Notes under the pieces: generated by a model
What the model was told of the DNA's origin: nothing
Database searches by the model: none
What the model saw: the letters and a program-made list of their open reading frames with translations, nothing else
In this document: positions 57,731-64,000 of the stretch, piece by piece
How the letters are laid out: every line of letters starts with the position of its first letter
Numbering within the stretch: position 1 is the stretch's first letter
Made by a program: the position numbers and the translations under genes
Origin: Corydoras sp. C115
Lineage: Eukaryota > Chordata > Actinopteri > Siluriformes > Callichthyidae
Length of the DNA stretch: 64,000 nt
Direction of reading: 5' to 3'
NCBI GenBank assembly: GCA_019802505.1
Contig: JAFMOC010000039.1
Location: 1-64,000, forward strand

Positions 57731-59740
57731 TGGACTAAACCGGCATCCCATTGCTTAACAGCCAATGTTCACTTTAAAAACCGGACTAGTTTACGTCGCG
57801 GATGAACACTTATCGAGGTTGTCCGTTCTTGTGACTTAACCAAGGGAAAGTGGTGTTATTAGGTCAGACGCGTAGCGCCCTCTCGTGGCTCAATAGAATG
57901 AATCATTTGAGAAGTTCAGCAGCTGATATCCTGAGGTTTGTTTTTGTCCAAATCTAAACTTAAAGTTGCCTTTTGTAGGTGAAAGTAAGTCGAGTAAACA
58001 TAAAATAACAAAACAGAAACATCTTAAACGAGGTAAATGTAAAAGACTGTTTCATTAATCTGTTAACTCTGTGTTTGTTTGATGCTTAACGTGTTCTCTG
58101 GGCATTTTGTTTGTTTGTTTGTTCTTTAAGGTAATATGTTATGCGTAAGTTGTTTACAATCTTGGTCTTAAAAGTAAAATGTGACCAAAGTACTAATTAA
58201 AATAGTAGCAACTGGCAAACTAGTGCTGTTTAGAAATGACAGCGTTTCCCTTTTTAAGTCAAGTCGCATTAAATAGTGCAAAATAACTATAAATACACTT
58301 ATACTTGCTTTCTGTTCGTTTTTAACCACTTTATCTCTTATAAAATGTAAATTGTTAAACAAAAATAATGATTTTGTAACAGGAATCGTGCAAAAACCGT
58401 ACTATGGTTTAATAATGGAGAAATGATTTAGGCAGCTCTGCCCTCCACTGTTTAGAAGAGGTACTGCAGCATTTAGGTAACTTGGCTATTCGTTAATACT
58501 CTTTTTATTGTTAAAAACGACTTAATTAAGACTAAATGTTTGAGTTTATGTCAGAATATTGACGTTTTATTTCAAATATATGATGACTGAGTCGTTGTGT
58601 TGAACCTGGACTGACTCACTATATACTGCAAATTACAAAAAAATTTGTATAATAATAATAATAATAATTCACAGATAAAACACTGGACCAGCTCTTCAAA
58701 GTCATGAATGCTGCTCTCACAATGAAGAACCATCTATTAATCAGTTTGATGAGAAAATGAAGAAAAGAGATATTTTAACCTGGAGAAAAAATAAAGGTAG
58801 GATAGACCAACATGAAAAACACTCATTTTCTACATTTTTTACAGTTATAAAGTAAAAATGCCACAGTCTATGTTTGTTTATTATCCTTCTCCTGTTGTGA
58901 GTCAGTAAATATAACACAGTCCTGTCAGCACTACATGCAAACAATAAAGAAATAAGGTATGCATTATTGTGAATAAATCACAGGAGTCTCCTGTTACACC
59001 TCTATCCCATGATTTATTAACAATAATACACAACCTCGAGTGACTTATTGCTTTTGTAAAATGATTACAATCAATAATAAAAAAAACAAGGTTTGATTTA
59101 TAAATGCGTTTATTGTAAGCAAAATAGTATTAGCATAATAATGTAGTCTTCCAGGACATGATCTAGTCCGGTTTTTAAAATGAACGCTGATCACTGAGTA
59201 ACAGGATTTTGGTTTCTCTAGCAATCAAAAACTGGCATCTAGTGGCCAAATTACAGAAAGCAGTTAATAAAAAAACTGAAAAATAATGTATCGTTATTTT
59301 ACGCATTTATATAAATGTGAAGCGGTCAAAGGTGTGTGTTATTGTCAATAATGTTACAGCTGGACAAAAGGTTCAGCCAATCAGATTTAAAAATCAGGAC
59401 TGGGATTGCCAGTTTGATAATTGAATTCATTTTTCCCGGTACGGATACATTTGACATGTTTTTGTGTCTTAGTATTTAATATGCCATTTATTTTAAGTTA
59501 ATTTTATTTTTGTCCCTAGTAAACATAAATCTGAAATGATAAGACATAAAGTAGGAATGACCCATATATATACTCTTTAAATTTAAATTAATTAAAGCTC
59601 CATATTTAATAATTTCTACATTATATACACTTTCTGTGGATTACAGTTACCATCATGGTCATCAGCATAATCTCTATTTATTTTAACTGTATATGAAATA
59701 TGTCCATTATAGGCATCTGAACATATGAAGTGTATTGTAT
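57731..59740. other. Intergenic region between rhoc and mov10, mostly unique
   Basis: Only the CTCF-like core at 57873 stands out. No coding exon found. Confidence 0.5.
57873..57888 (-). promoter_or_regulatory. CTCF-like core between rhoc and mov10
   Basis: Minus strand reads CCACGAGAGGGCGCTA, a full match to the CCASNAGRKGGCR core followed by GCTA. It lies in unique intergenic sequence. Confidence 0.5.
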
Positions 59741-59746
59741 GGGGAT

Positions 59747-59752
59747 TTTATT
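59747..59752 (-). terminator. AATAAA polyadenylation signal for mov10
   Basis: Minus-strand AATAAA about 185 bp after the mov10 stop. Gives a 3' UTR of roughly 0.2 kb. Inferred. Confidence 0.5.
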
Positions 59753-59936
59753 TCATTTATCAGTGTCACCTGATCAAATGAATGTAAACAGATAGATAAA
59801 GCAAAAGTAGAAAGCAGAAGGATAGACTGCTCTGATCTAAATTGTTATGCATTTTTAAAAAACAGCTACAGAGCCAGGTTCCAAACTTGAGGGATTCCTG
59901 AGGGAACGGCTCCATTATTTCATTATGTAGCTTTTG

Positions 59937-64000
<4,064 letters not shown>

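Noticed and set aside
59236..59250. CTCF-like sequence ggcatctagtggcc
   Set aside because: One key G of the GGC core is changed (CCACTAGATGCC).

Overview
The window is nuclear DNA from a teleost fish. The evidence is spliced vertebrate genes with GT-AG introns, thousands of bases of tRNA-derived SINEs of the zebrafish DANA (V-SINE) type, fish L2-clade SINE/LINE tails, hAT elements and long dinucleotide arrays. The mix of repeats suggests an otophysan (catfish, characin or cyprinid relative), but I cannot name the species.

Only two protein-coding genes can be supported, and they are convergent (tail to tail). (1) rhoc, plus strand: a probable non-coding first exon near 20681-20901, a 25.9-kb first intron, and four coding exons (46823-46978, 51023-51143, 52558-52688, 54873-55046) that join in frame to a complete 193-residue Rho GTPase ending in CLLL. 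(2) mov10, minus strand, with only its 3' end in the window: six exons from 64000 down to 59937, encoding the last part of the SF1 RNA helicase core and the C-terminal tail. The same tail-to-tail RHOC/MOV10 arrangement is known in mammals, so this is old vertebrate synteny.

Layout: 1-18300 is repeat-rich upstream DNA with no gene seen. 18310-18560 and 20676-20940 are CpG-rich promoter-like blocks separated by about 2 kb of inserted repeats. 20902-46820 is rhoc intron 1, with a 0.27-0.33-kb tandem repeat at its start, a second CpG-rich block with an NRF1-type palindrome near 23240, and a fairly repeat-poor stretch at 26.8-30.1 kb. 46821-55580 is the rhoc body. 55580-59740 is intergenic. 59740-64000 is the end of mov10.

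The dominant feature is one DANA-like SINE family (called family A here) with about 70 full or partial copies, roughly one per 0.9 kb. Many keep perfect target-site duplications. Four loci carry two copies inserted side by side at the same duplicated target. Other notable structures are a 1035-bp hAT element with a perfect 8-bp duplication and a related empty site in the same window; a roughly 380-bp hAT MITE, one copy in a rhoc intron and one in a mov10 intron, each carrying the same CTCF-like core; a perfect 102-bp inverted duplication; and a complex inverted/tandem MITE cluster at 7.55-9.0 kb. I found no CRISPR array, bacterial operon, rRNA or intact tRNA gene. Most open reading frames in the window are SINE sequence or microsatellites and are not genes.
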